A stretch of 64,000 bases of DNA from Myxocyprinus asiaticus (taxonomy: Eukaryota; Chordata; Actinopteri; Cypriniformes; Catostomidae), in assembly GCF_019703515.2 (NCBI RefSeq), contig NC_059356.1, positions 23,564,197 through 23,628,196 of the forward strand, in the 5' to 3' direction. The notes beneath the pieces are model-generated. The model saw only the letters and a program-made list of their open reading frames with translations. It ran no database searches and was not told the DNA's origin. A program made the position numbers and the translations under genes. Of the stretch, positions 11,919 to 21,898 are shown in pieces (the first letter of the stretch is position 1; every line of letters starts with the position of its first letter).

Positions 11919-13080
11919 TTAATAAGACACATCTCTCTCCACTGCTCCTCCCTTGCAACCTTCTAAGTAGGCCAGATAATTGCCCCACTTCTTCCCAAAT
12001 GCACCCAAACTGCCCAGCCGTCCATGTGCCATCTCTTCAAGCGCCGCCACTCTGCCCAGCTCGGTGTACCACTCATGAAATGGGGGCGCATCAGCCGACT
12101 TCCATCCCCTTAGCATTACCTGCCTGCCGATCATCATAAATTGAATGAGGTGCACCCTTGCATCTCTAGACCAGACTTGACATTTTTTTAAATCTTACTC
12201 CATTCTCCATCTTCCAGTACTAAATTCAAGTCTCTCTCCCATAACTTCTTAAGAGATGTAAAACCCCATCCCCTAAACTCTGAATTAGCCAGGAATAGTA
12301 CACTGAAGCCTTGTGACCCTTTCCAAAAGCAGCAAGCACCATCTCAAGAGTGTCTGCCGCTTTAGGGGGCTGCATACTACACCCAAAGATGGTGCAAAGA
12401 AGATGGCGCAGCTGTAAGTACCTGAAGAATTGAGATCTGGGAATCCCAAACCGCTGTATAATATTTTCAAAAGATTTCAATGCTCCATTTTCATACAGGT
12501 CACCCACATAGCAACTCCCTTCTCAATCCATTCTGTCCAGCAGAAAGGGGACTTGTTAATGCAAAATTTAGGGTTTAACCAAATACTTGCGGCAACGATC
12601 AGGTAAATGTCTGTAACACATCAGTGGCGAGGAGGAGGCGAGAACCGGCTTGAAAATATAAATAATATTTAATTAAATAAAAAGACACACAAACACATAC
12701 AGGGCAGCTGCCCATAATTCTCTCTCTCTCTCGAGCTGCCGTCTTCGGTCGCCTTTATCCCTCGCTCGCCTCATCAGGCTGACTGGGGTCCGGGCGTCCA
12801 TCATTCCGCCCGGCCCCGCCCTCCTCCGCGCTACAGTGTCCGAATTGAACACGTGGGAAACTTTTGTCCACATTAAATGCATGTGCGAGATAACAGGATG
12901 TGTCTTTACTTCTCCAGGCAGCTTGGTAGAAAGACTCTGCAATGGCATGATAGGGGCAAGGACCTCCTGTTCAATAAAGAGCCAGGGAGGGGCTCTCTCA
13001 GGCGGAAGCGACCAATGCAATGTTAAAATGCACCCGAGGACGTTTACCATTCCAGATAAAAGATTTCGCAATACTATCAA
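11919..13080 (-). pseudogene. L1 ORF2 C-terminal region, interrupted
   Basis: Below the RT the minus strand holds the post-RT part of a fish L1: WLFIEQEVLAP near 12980, MGDLYENGALKSFENI at 12507 and PRSQFFRYLQLRHLL, ending with EWYTELGRVAALE near 12080. Frames change between the blocks, and a 207-bp insertion at 12627-12833 separates the first from the rest. This region is thought to help RNA binding and target-primed reverse transcription. Confidence 0.75.
12627..12833 (-). mobile_element. 207-bp insertion inside the L1, solo-LTR-like
   Basis: The sequence has no L1 coding character, interrupts the L1 C-terminal reading, and is flanked by CAGTG on both sides (12622-12626 and 12834-12838), a 5-bp duplication. 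On the minus strand it starts GC-rich (TAGCGCGGAGGAGGGCGGGG), has GGGATAAAGG as a possible TATA-like box and an AT-rich end before CGCCTCCTCCTCGC. I recall similar sequence as a repeated fish LTR, but the usual TG/CA ends do not fit neatly with the 5-bp duplication, so the class stays open. Confidence 0.6.
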
Positions 13081-13275
13081 ATTTTTTTAAATAAAAGAGG
13101 GGAAATTCAATGGGGAAAGACTGAAGTAGGTAGTAGGTAGTTGAATTTTGGAATACAATTCATTTTTATAACATTAGCCCACCTGTCCACATCGCTTGAA
13201 AACTTTTTTATTAAAGGGTCAAAATTAACTCTGACTAAATCACATAAATTTGCTTGGAATAAAATACCCAAATAC

Positions 13276-14114
13276 TTAATGCCCTGTTTGGGCCACTGAA
13301 AGGCACCCGGCTGAAAAGGCGTTTTCCGGGCAGTACGCTGTCAGAGCCAAAGCTTTGGATTTAGACCAATTAACTCTGTATCCTGAGAACTTAGAAAAGG
13401 AATTAATAATTCTGTGGAGGCAAGGCATAGATCTAGTAGGGTCGGAAATGAATAATAAAATATCATCTGCGAAAAGCTTATGCGCCATACCTCCCACCAC
13501 CACCCCTGGAAAATCATCTTCCCTTCTTATCGCAACTGCTAATGGTTCCAGGGCAAGACAGAACAATAACGGGGAAAGAGGGCATCCCTGCCATGTGCCC
13601 CTATCCAGGGTAAAATAATCAAGTCAAGTGAGATGGCAGCAACCGGAGTCTGATCATTCACCACTGACCACATGATATTGATGAAACACCTAATGTTATC
13701 AGAAGAGCTGTGGCCCCGAATAAACACCACCTGATCTATATGTATAAGAGATGTCATAACTTTACTCAATTGGTTAGCCAGAATTTTGACATCATTTAGC
13801 TGGATCAGGGAAATTGGACGGTAACTCTTACACTCACTTGGATCTTTGTCCTTTTTAAGGATCAGACTGATCCTGGCTTGTGTCATGGTTGGCGGAAGCA
13901 TTCCATTCTTTAATGATTCCATATAAACGTCTAGCAAAAGTGGGGCCAATTCTGTAGCATAAGATCTAAAAAACTCAGCAGAAAAGCCATCCGGCCCCGG
14001 AGCCTTGCCTGTAGGCAAGGCCTTAATTACCTCGCCAAGATCCTCCAAGGTTATCTCAGAATCAAGAGAATTTTTTTGCTCAGTCATCAGTTTAGGGAGT
14101 TCTAATGATTCCAC
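13276..14114 (-). pseudogene. L1 ORF2 reverse transcriptase with palm deletion
   Basis: The first frame (14114-13539) has TGKAPGPDGF, ILKKDKDP and SYRPISLI, the RT fingers, then the motif A start ISLD. In the overlapping downstream frame (13566-13276) FADDILLF is motif C, followed by GYRVNWSKSKAL. The piece normally between motif A and the GCPLSP motif is missing: ISLD runs within a few codons into sequence that encodes GCPLSP in another frame. An RT lacking this palm segment cannot be active. Lengths lost are inferred from the family, not measured. Confidence 0.85.
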
Positions 14115-14660
14115 AAAGTTTCTATAACTTCATCAGTAGACTAAGATGTGGAACTATAAAGATCAAGATAGAATTCATTAAAAGCATTATTAATATCAAT
14201 GGCCGGGGTAAAAATTTTACTACCAGCAGATTTCACTGAGGGAATGGTAGAAAAAGACTCTCTCTGCTATATATATCTATCCAAAAGCTTCCCTGCTTTG
14301 TCCCCCACCTCAAAGTATGACTGTCTTGCCCTGAATAGCCAAAACTCCATTTCCGCAACAAAACAGTATTAAATCTGTATTTCAATCGGTCAATTCTCTG
14401 AGTCCATCAGACGATATTCGGTGCTTCAGCTCTGCCTCAGCACTTTTAATATTCCCTTCCAACTCCATGAGTTCTTGTGCTTTGGACTTTTTGATGAATG
14501 AGGCATACTGTATGATATGTGCCTCCCAAGCCACACCCACAGAGGAAACTGAGGACCAGTTGGTCTCAATATACACATTGATTTCAGCCTTTAACATTTG
14601 TTGGAATTCAGGATTTTGCAGAAGGGATACATTAAAGTGCCAACTATATGATTTCTTTTT

Positions 14661-15399
14661 CTACATATGTGGCAACACCTCTAAACTCACCAGGGCGTGA
14701 TCTGAGACTAAGATGTTTCCAACTGAGCAATCCACAACAGATGAAATGAGGGACTTAGATATAAAAAAATCTATTCTAGAATAAATCTTATGGACTGATG
14801 AAAAAAATTTATAGTCCCTACCAGATGGATTCAAAAGTCTCCAAATATCTGTAAGACCAAGATTTTTACACATCCTGTGAAGTGTCAATGTTGCTCTAGG
14901 GGGCTTGTGCACTTTTGCTTCACCATCATCAATGACTGAATCCATCAAAAGATTAAAGTCTCCTCCCAATATTATATCATGAGGGGTGCCAGAGGCTTGC
15001 AACATCCCTTCAAGATCTATAAAATAAAGCCCTGATCAGCAACGTTAGGTGTGTAAATATTAGCCAAAATCAAATTTGCCCCTGAATTTCTGCTAAAACA
15101 ATAATGACTCTTCCTAATTTATCATTAATCTGTTTGAGACATTTGAATTGTAGATGTTTACTTATCAATGTAATGACTCCCCTGCTCTTACGTGAGCCAG
15201 CACTAAAGAAAACCTGTCCACCCCATATCTTCCCAGATTTTTCAGCTTCCTGCAGGGAAAGATGCATTTCTTGAAGAAACACAATATCATATTTCTTACG
15301 TTTAAGAAAAGTAATAACCTTCCTTCTTTTTATGGGGTGCCCCAACCCATTCACATTCCACATGGAGAGAGATAATCCACTCATATAAACATCTGACAT
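14661..15399 (-). pseudogene. L1 ORF2 endonuclease domain, frameshifted
   Basis: This domain nicks target DNA to prime reverse transcription. The first frame (15399-15070, 109 residues) has MWNVNGLG (Asn15) and FLQEMHL (Glu44). After a frameshift near 15005-15070 the second frame (15005-14661, 114 residues) has GGDFN (Asp16, Asn18), SRIDF (Asp79) and SDH (101-103). So all the classic metal-binding and catalytic motifs can be seen, but not in one frame. The gap between EN and RT (14114-14661) carries no clear open frame. Confidence 0.85.
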
Positions 15400-15767
15400 T
15401 TTGACATGTAAGAAAAAATAGATTGTGTGTCAAAAACAAGATTATAAAGACCACATTCCAACATTAGTGCAACAATCAAACCCCGAACCAAACAAACAGA
15501 AAAAAAGAAAAACGTGCGCATTAAACCCGTGCATGACAGCGCCAACCGCCGTCCATCCCTCTAAACTCAAACAGTCCATGTTCGCCTGCGAGAGCCCCCG
15601 CGATAGCTTTGCTGTCGGATTGCTCAAGTCCCATGCTTCTATACAAATTTTGTGAGACAGAATTTACATAACAGAAGAAAATCTATAAAAACTCCATCCA
15701 AAAGGCAGAATAAACACAAAGAACGTGTAGATTCATCCACATACTGTCCCGAAGGTGTGTTCCTCCC

Positions 15768-15828
15768 CAAAACAAACTCCAGCCTCTAGTGGAACAAACA
15801 CACACACACACACACACAATGTTGTTTT

Positions 15829-15859
<31 letters not shown>

Positions 15860-16640
15860 TGTATATAAATAAATAAATAAATAAAAATAACCTTCAGCTT
15901 CCTCGGACAGTCAAACGAATGTTCAGTGAGCCGGCTGTTCATGAGTGCAGCAGATGCCCTAATCCTTCCAATGTCCTGCAAAAAATACTCCACAAAACAA
16001 ACTCCAGCCAACAGGAGGCATAAACACAAAGAATGAGCAGATTCATCCACAACTGTCCCAAAGGTGTGTTATGCCACAAAACAAACTCCAGCCGCTAGGT
16101 GGAACCAGCACAACAATAAACACCCAGCCCAGATTGGACGATCAAGTGAATGTTCAGTGAGACAAGCTCACTTGGAGGCAATGTGAGAAACACACCATGA
16201 CTTCCTCAGTCCATTGATTTTATGAAAGACATCGCTTGTTGTGGGCATGTAAATATTTTGCAGCTATCCTTAGTATCATTTCTCAATTTGGCTGGAAACA
16301 TCAATGCAAAAGCGATCCTCCATTGATGCAAGAGTTTCTTGAAGGAGTGTTACTACACAAAACAAACTCCAGCCGCTAAGCGGAACCAACACAAAAAGAA
16401 ACAAAATTGTGCCCAGCTTCCTCAGACAGTCAAGTGTATGTTCAGTGAGTAAAGCTCACTTGGGGGCCACATGAGACACATTAAATGGTTTACTCACCCT
16501 ATTTTCTCTATGAAAGACAATGCTTGATGTGGACATGTAAATACTTTGCAGCCATCCTTAATATCTATTCTCATTTTGGCCGGAAACATCAGTGCAAAAG
16601 CGACCTTCCGTTTATGTAAGAGTTTCTTGCATTCCTTGAA
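15768..16640. repeat. Partial tandem duplications of L1 inter-ORF/ORF1 3' sequence
   Basis: The word CAAAACAAACTCCAGCC occurs at about 15768, 15993, 16077 and 16358. The 16224-16342 and 16512-16632 blocks are diverged copies about 290 bp apart, both encoding the ORF1 C-terminal part (GGAAACATCARTGCAAAAGCGA). A second pair (15713-15762 and 16021-16071) shares AGATTCATCCAC and AAGGTGTGTT. So the inter-ORF spacer grew by unequal copying. Confidence 0.75.
15795..15889. repeat. Compound microsatellite (CA)n-(AAT)n-(AAAT)n
   Basis: A CA run at 15795-15818 is followed by AAT units at about 15831-15858 and AAAT units at about 15864-15889. It lies within the duplicated L1 inter-ORF spacer. Confidence 0.9.
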
Positions 16641-17083
16641 TCGATCACGTTTCTCTCTGTCGAATTCGCAAAATCTGGGAACAAGAAAATGTTCTGGTTC
16701 TTCCAAGAAAGCTTTCCTTTGCTCCTCACCTCGCATAACACGAGATCTTTATCGGATGATCTCAGAAATTTGGCCAGAATCAATCAACGTATTACAGCAA
16801 GATCTTCCAGGTACACTACAACTTTCGTCAGCATTACAGACATGTTGGACATCTGCCGTTGAATTTCTCCCGCCGCACCGTCCGAACTGAGTCCCTGGTC
16901 TGTGGGCCTGTCTGAGGTATCAGCTTGAGAACGTAAGTGTCTTTTAATATCTCCGGAGCACAAGGATTTTGAATTCTTTTGTTGTTGACCTCTTAGAACA
17001 GTTATGTAGCAGGGTGTATCGAATCTCACAGGTTTATGACATAAAAATAATTGAAAACCAGCAAAGTGCGCAGAGCTCGTCAT
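16494..17083 (-). pseudogene. L1 ORF1 remnant (RNA-binding protein)
   Basis: L1 ORF1 makes a trimeric RNA-binding and nucleic-acid chaperone protein. Here the N-terminal part has a heptad-like stretch (EIQRQMSNMSVMLTKVV) near 16860-16810. A second frame, ending at 16589, holds NIFLFPDFANS, and a third, ending at 16494, holds KVAFALMFPAKMRI, the order seen across the ORF1 RNA-recognition and C-terminal domains. At least two frameshifts split it, so it is not functional. Its 3' part is duplicated just downstream (see 15768-16640). Confidence 0.7.
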
Positions 17084-17110
17084 TCACACGTCTGACCCCC
17101 GCATGGTGCC

Positions 17111-17641
17111 ACGCGACCGCTTTCTTTGTTCTTAAAATGTTTTGCAAGAACAAATAGAGGTAAATTAATGAATACATGTAGTGATAAATATTTAGCTGTT
17201 ATCAACAACAAAGCCATTTTGGCATTATGAGTGTTGCCATAGAAACAAATCATATCCAGTATGTGAACAGCTCAGAGTAAAATTTCCAAAATGCCATCCT
17301 GAAATTACAGTAATTTCAACACAACGTGAATGCAGCATTAGCATTGAGAGATTTTCAAACTTCTTAAAAGCACAAAGTTTCCAAAAATAAACAGCACACC
17401 TAAGGCTGAAACTATGTAAAACAAAGTTTGAATGCAGCCTGTACTGTAGAATATTAACTGCAGAAGTTTAATAGCCCTAACCAGAATGTTTGAGAAATAT
17501 CAATACAGTGATGATGCCTTGCAAGCACTGTAATTATTTTCAAAAACAGCTGAAAGCTGCATATGGAGAAAGACAGGGAAAATACGATACCATAAAAACT
17601 GTGAGAAAAGCGGTTCTGAAAAGTGCAATATAGCTCTCTAT
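17111..17641. other. No gene recognised
   Basis: AT-rich sequence between the L1 5' end and a Tc1 copy. I see no motif, repeat end or coding signal that I can support. Confidence 0.5.
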
Positions 17642-18133
17642 TTACACCCCCAATTCCAAAAAAGTGGGACAGTATGAAAAATGCTAATAAAAACAAAAAG
17701 GAGTGATTTGTAAATTATATTCACCCTTTGCTATATTGAAAGCACTACAACTAAACATTATATGATGTTTTACCTTGTGAATTTCATTTTTTTTATTTAT
17801 TTTTTTATGTACAGTCATTTCAAATTGGATGATTGCAACACACTCCAAAAAAGTTTGGACAGTTGAGTGTTTACCACTGTGAAACATCACCATTTCTTCT
17901 AATAACACTTATTAAGCATTTAGGTACTGAAGACACAAGTTTGCTAAGTTTCAAAAGTGGAATTTTCCCCCATTCATCCATTATGCAGGTCTTCAGCTGC
18001 ACAATTGGGGTCTTCGTTGCCATATTGTATGCTTTCACAATGCACCACACATTCTCAATTGGAGATGGTCAAGACTGTGGGCAGGCCAATCTAGCACCTG
18101 TTCTGTCTGCTTATTCAGCCAGTATGTGGTTTG

Positions 18134-19202
18134 AATCGAATCAAATCGAAATTGTATCGCAGCAGACTTTGAAGTATCTGCAAATATCGGATCGCAGGCC
18201 AAGAGAATCAATATAAGATCGTATCGTGATGAAATGTCCGATTTACACCCCTAATACTGAGCAAGCCAAACTTCTTGTGAAGAGCAATTAAACAAATCAA
18301 GAAACTGTAGGGACAAGACTGTTTTTCAACGCAGCCAAATAAATCTGCCAATGGGGGTACGCATGTTTCGTCACCTGCATCACCTCAGTTGCGCTGCTTG
18401 CGCGCTCTCTCCTAAGCGCACACAAGAAGATATAGAAGCTGCACATATCAAGGACAGTAAAGATGGTTAAAATTAAATGTGAGGAGCTATGGTTTTCTTA
18501 TGTTTTATCTATCAAAATGATGGACATCATTTGGAATTATCTGTCAGTTTAAAAATTAGAGGTGGAAATTAAACCTTTTAAATAAGATAGACTTATTTAA
18601 AAGGTTTACCCGGCAACTTTTCTGGGACTACGCGACCCATATAAACGAGTAGTCATGCAAGCCCTATGTATAAATGTATTTAGTAAACGTTTCTAAATTA
18701 AAATGTGATATATTGCAATTTTATTACATTGCTGCCATAATAATGGACCATTTCAAAAGTTTATGTGATCTGGCTCTCATTTTTCTTTCCCTTCTACTTA
18801 AGAGTTCCCACTCACTGTGGTGGATCGGCGACATAATTTTATTATTGTGAATTATTTCAAAAATATCTGTTACACAATCCTCCAACTTTCACAACTGTCC
18901 ATTGCTGCCAGAGATGTTACTATGCACAACACCACTTAGCAGTGGTCGAAAAGGATTTCCAAAATGGCTTTTGGATTATAAACTCAGAGATGTGGATTCA
19001 GACGGTAATTCAATTACCACACTACCTTGGTGTTTGTCAAAAAACAGTAGGTAATTTGACCAGGAATTTTCTCACGGTAGATGGGATTAAAACACAGACA
19101 TTTCGGATTCGGATGGCAATAAAATCACTGACTACCCCCTGTAAATGCTGGAATTACCTCACGTCCCCATGTAAAATAATTGCCGTCTGAACAGGGCTTA
19201 AG
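18134..19202. other. Unrelated sequence splitting the Tc1 copy; hAT-like pieces
   Basis: It opens with AATCGAATCAAATCGAAATTG and holds a block ending GATTTACACCCCTAAT near 18253, a hAT-MITE style end. At 18571-18607 is a perfect 16-bp hairpin, and at about 18640-18665 an AGTCATGCAAGCCCTA word, also hAT-like. No gene is supported. It may be one composite insertion or a replacement of lost Tc1 sequence. Confidence 0.5.
18571..18607. repeat. Perfect 16-bp inverted repeat with 5-nt loop
   Basis: AAACCTTTTAAATAAG is followed by ATAGA and then its exact reverse complement. The repeat is AT-rich. It could be the meeting point of two inverted element halves; there is no T-run to suggest a terminator role. 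Confidence 0.85.
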
Positions 19203-19768
19203 ATGAGACCGAGCCCAGAGAAGACGGCAGCGCTTCTGGACAGTGTTGATGTAGGCTTCTGCTTTGCACAGTAAGTCTTAACTTGCATCTGTGGATGCAG
19301 CGGCGAATGGTGCTGACTAACAAAGGTTTACTAAAGTAATCCCAAGCCCATGTTCATGATATCCATTACAGATGAATGCTGTTTTTTTAAGACAATGATG
19401 TCTGAGGGATCAGAGATCAAGTGCATTCAGAAGGGGTTTTCGTCTTGCCCTTTACGCACCGAGATTTCACCATATTCCTTGAATCGGGGACCCCCCGCCC
19501 CTGCGCGCCCAGCTGTGGCACAAACAAGCCCACACCGGGTTGGCTCTGACGGCTGCGGGGATGATGTTCCTCCTCCCCCCTCCTCGACCAATCTTATGGT
19601 GGGTATCAGGAGCCAGGTAAGTGCTTCGATGTCCCTGGACTCAGCACAGCCACGGGGCTCGAGCCCCCGTGATGTGGTGCTTCAGGCTCCGCCCCGCCGC
19701 GAGGCCCCATCCGCCGGTATGTCCGACGTGATTATCCCCTTGGTCCCCGTCGCCCAGAGTTTGGACGC

Positions 19769-20440
19769 ATGGCTTGTGCTTTCCAACCGTCACGATGGCT
19801 GAACCGGACTGTCCGACTCGGCTACGCAATTCAGTTCGCCAGGCACCCGCCCAGGTTCAGCGGCATCCGCTTCACCTCGATGAAGGGCGAGAGCGCCGTT
19901 ACCTTGCGTGCGGAGATCGTGACCCTTCTGCGCAAGGGTGCAATAGAGCCTGTCCCTCCAGCCGAGATGAAGAAAGGGTTTTACAGCCCTTACTTCATCG
20001 TACCGAAGAAAGGCGGTGGGTTGTGGCCAATCTTGGACCTGAGAGTTCTGAACAGGGCCTTGCACAGACTCCCGTTCAAGATGCTGATTCAAAAACACAT
20101 TTTAGCGAGCGTATGGCATCAAGATTGGTTCGCGGCAGTAGACCTGATGGACACGTACTTCCATGTCTCAGTTTTACCTCGACACAGACCCTTCCTGCGG
20201 TTTGCTTTCGAGGGCCGGGCGTACCAGTACAAGGTCCTCCCCTTCGGCCTGTCTTTGTCCCCTCGCGTCTTCACGAAGGTCGCAGAGGCAGCCTTTGCCC
20301 TGCTAAGGGAAGTGGGCCTTCGCATACTCAACTACCTCGACGACTGGCTGATCCTAGCTCACTCTCGAAAGCTACTGTACGCACACAGGGACCTGGTGCT
20401 CAGGCACCTCAGGCATCTAGGGCTTCGGGTCAACTGGTAA
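19769..20440 (+). pseudogene. DIRS reverse transcriptase, prematurely stopped
   Basis: The frame of 223 residues holds the RT of a DIRS element, which copies the element RNA into DNA. Residues 60-82 carry EPVPPAEMKKGFYSPYFIV, residues 124-131 the motif A region (VDLMDTYF, Asp125 and Asp128), 157-165 LPFGLSLSP and 188-196 YLDD in NYLDDWLIL. The second copy has VDLKDAYF at motif A, so two changes are visible here. A TAA at 20438-20440 ends the frame where the other copy has a Glu codon (GAA). RNase H is deleted. The shown start is only the first Met in frame; the true protein began further upstream. Confidence 0.85.
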
Positions 20441-21424
20441 AAGAGCAAGCTCTCCCCGGTTCAGAGCATCTCTTTTCTCAGTTTGGAGTTGGACTCAGTC
20501 TCGATGATGGCGCGCCTCACGAACGAGCATGCACAGTCGGTGCTGAACTGTCTGAAGGCGTCCAGACAGAAGACAGCAGTTCCACTGAAACTTTTTCAGA
20601 GGCTCATGGAGCATATGGCATCCTCTGCGGTTGCCAAACCGCTCGGGTTGATGCATATGTAAGTTCCGGGACAGCTGGCCAGGTGTACCGCTTGTGAATA
20701 GCGCCTTTCCCCTCCCATGAGGTGAAGATGTGCGCCTTTGACTCCCAGACATTTTCACATGTTGTGATCCCTGGATGATTTTCCTCCTTAGCCCTGTGGC
20801 AGATGAGTTTGTGGAGAAACTCGCTGCCGGCCCAGTAGATGTGCTAACTAAGCCCTGTACTGGGGTAGGTGCTCCACATGCGCTGGTTCCCCATAGGTGA
20901 CCCCATGTGATATATCTTCCGCTAAATCGTTTCCCTGTTGGTAAACTGCATCTTCCTTGGGCAGAGGCCCCTCTGCCCCTGGTCACCATGCTTGTAGAAA
21001 CTCCTCCCCACTCAGGTTGGACCTACCAGGAGACTTCTCCACATGACATACTTCCGACAAGACTCGGTAAGACCATGTGACGTATTTCCACTCGAAATAC
21101 CCCCCCTTCTCTGGGTGGGGTGTGGTCTCCGTGGTGTCTTCCCCTTGGGAGTGACACCCCCCCCGACGTAGACATTTATGGCCCCCAGTCGGTTAACAAA
21201 TTCCACTGTTTTTGGGGAGAAAAAAAGAGGAAAAGAGGCCACGGCTGGGCTAGCCTGTCCCTATTTGTTGGGCAGTCGACTTGTTCCCGAAGGACCATTC
21301 GACACTCACAAGAGTGTTGGGGGAGGTTACGTGACGGCCTGGTGCGCTGGCTATGAGGCACACAGAGGTCTGCCCGTCTGCACCGCTAGTCCATGTAACA
21401 CAGTTCAGTAGTTGTAGAATTGTG

Positions 21425-21540
21425 TATAGGGACCCCTAGTGTCACTACATCGACACAACATTGAGTGAGTGACAGATAGGGAAAGTCCTGGTTACTTTCG
21501 TAACCTCCGTTCCCTGATGGAGGGAATGAGACGTTGTGTC
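21425..21540. repeat. DIRS internal complementary region (ICR), copy 1
   Basis: The right half (CTGGTTACTTTCGTAACCTCC and on) is the reverse complement of the extreme right end at 21755-21813. The left half (TTGAGTGAGTGACAGATAGG) is complementary to the kind of left end still present in the second DIRS copy at 32057. In DIRS elements this region templates joining of the ends during circle formation. Because the left ITR is lost here, only half of the pairing partner remains. Confidence 0.8.
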
Positions 21541-21607
21541 CCTCTTGCCACAATGCTGAACTACCTGCTGAAATGGCTGGGACCTGGTCTCAGCTCCTCA
21601 GCACAAA

Positions 21608-21813
21608 ACCTGAAAGAGTGGTTGCATACCAGCTCCTTTTATACCCATATGTCCGGGGGAGTGGCATGCAAATTCCACTTGCCAATTCTCATTGGCCTTT
21701 TTTCAAAGATCAGAGGTGTTTAGGGCTCCCAAGAGTGACCCCTAGTGTCACTACATCGACACAACATCTCATTCCCTCCATCAGGGAATGGAGGTTACAA
21801 AAGTAACCAGGAC
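21608..21813. repeat. DIRS right inverted terminal repeat, copy 1
   Basis: It matches 37060-37278 in the second copy, including TGGTTGCATACCAGCTCC, CCTTTTATACCCATATG and GACCCCTAGTGTCACTACATC. The inverted partner in this copy is missing. Confidence 0.85.
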
Positions 21814-21898
21814 ATTTTTAATACATATTTGAGTGATTTTGAGAACAAAGAGTTCAGTTTACCCAAATTTTTAAATAAAAAATAACTAATTCTCTCTA

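Larger units (their letters stand above)
11900..17110 (-). mobile_element. Decayed L1-clade LINE (fish type), minus strand
   Basis: Reading from 17110 down to about 11900 the order is ORF1, apurinic-type endonuclease, reverse transcriptase and an L1-like C-terminal region, the standard two-ORF layout of L1/Tx1-related LINEs. All parts are frameshifted or deleted. No clear poly-A tail or TSD is visible at the left (3') end. A 207-bp sequence is inserted at 12627-12833, and ORF1/inter-ORF sequence is partly duplicated at 15768-16640. Confidence 0.85.
17642..19482 (-). mobile_element. Tc1-like transposon copy, interrupted and 5'-truncated
   Basis: The left part (17642 to about 18133) starts with a terminal-repeat-like CACCCCCAATTCCAAAAAAG. 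On the minus strand it reads ENVWCIV near 18060-18040, from the DDE end of Tc1 transposases, then KIPLLKL and a QW-type tail. The right part (about 19203-19482) reads YINTVQKRCRLLWARSHL and FKEYGEISVRKGQ, the N-terminal and mid regions. Between them lies about 1.07 kb of unrelated sequence, and the N-terminal end is cut by the DIRS copy at 19484. Stops and frameshifts are frequent; the copy is dead. Confidence 0.8.
19484..21813 (+). mobile_element. DIRS retrotransposon copy 1: 5'-truncated and internally deleted
   Basis: It aligns with the longer DIRS at 32056-37278 from the GCGCCCAGCTGTGGCACAAA block onward. It lacks the left ITR and gag. At 20659/20660 it jumps from the position equal to 34184 to that equal to 36147, losing about 1,962 bp that hold the end of RT/RNase H and the tyrosine recombinase. 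The ICR and right ITR are kept. Such a copy could at most be moved in trans. The left edge abuts the Tc1 remnant. Confidence 0.88.

Noticed and set aside
19774..20697. Plus-strand open frame of 307 codons
   Set aside because: It is the alternative-frame shadow of the DIRS reverse transcriptase; the RT motifs lie in the frame starting at 19769.
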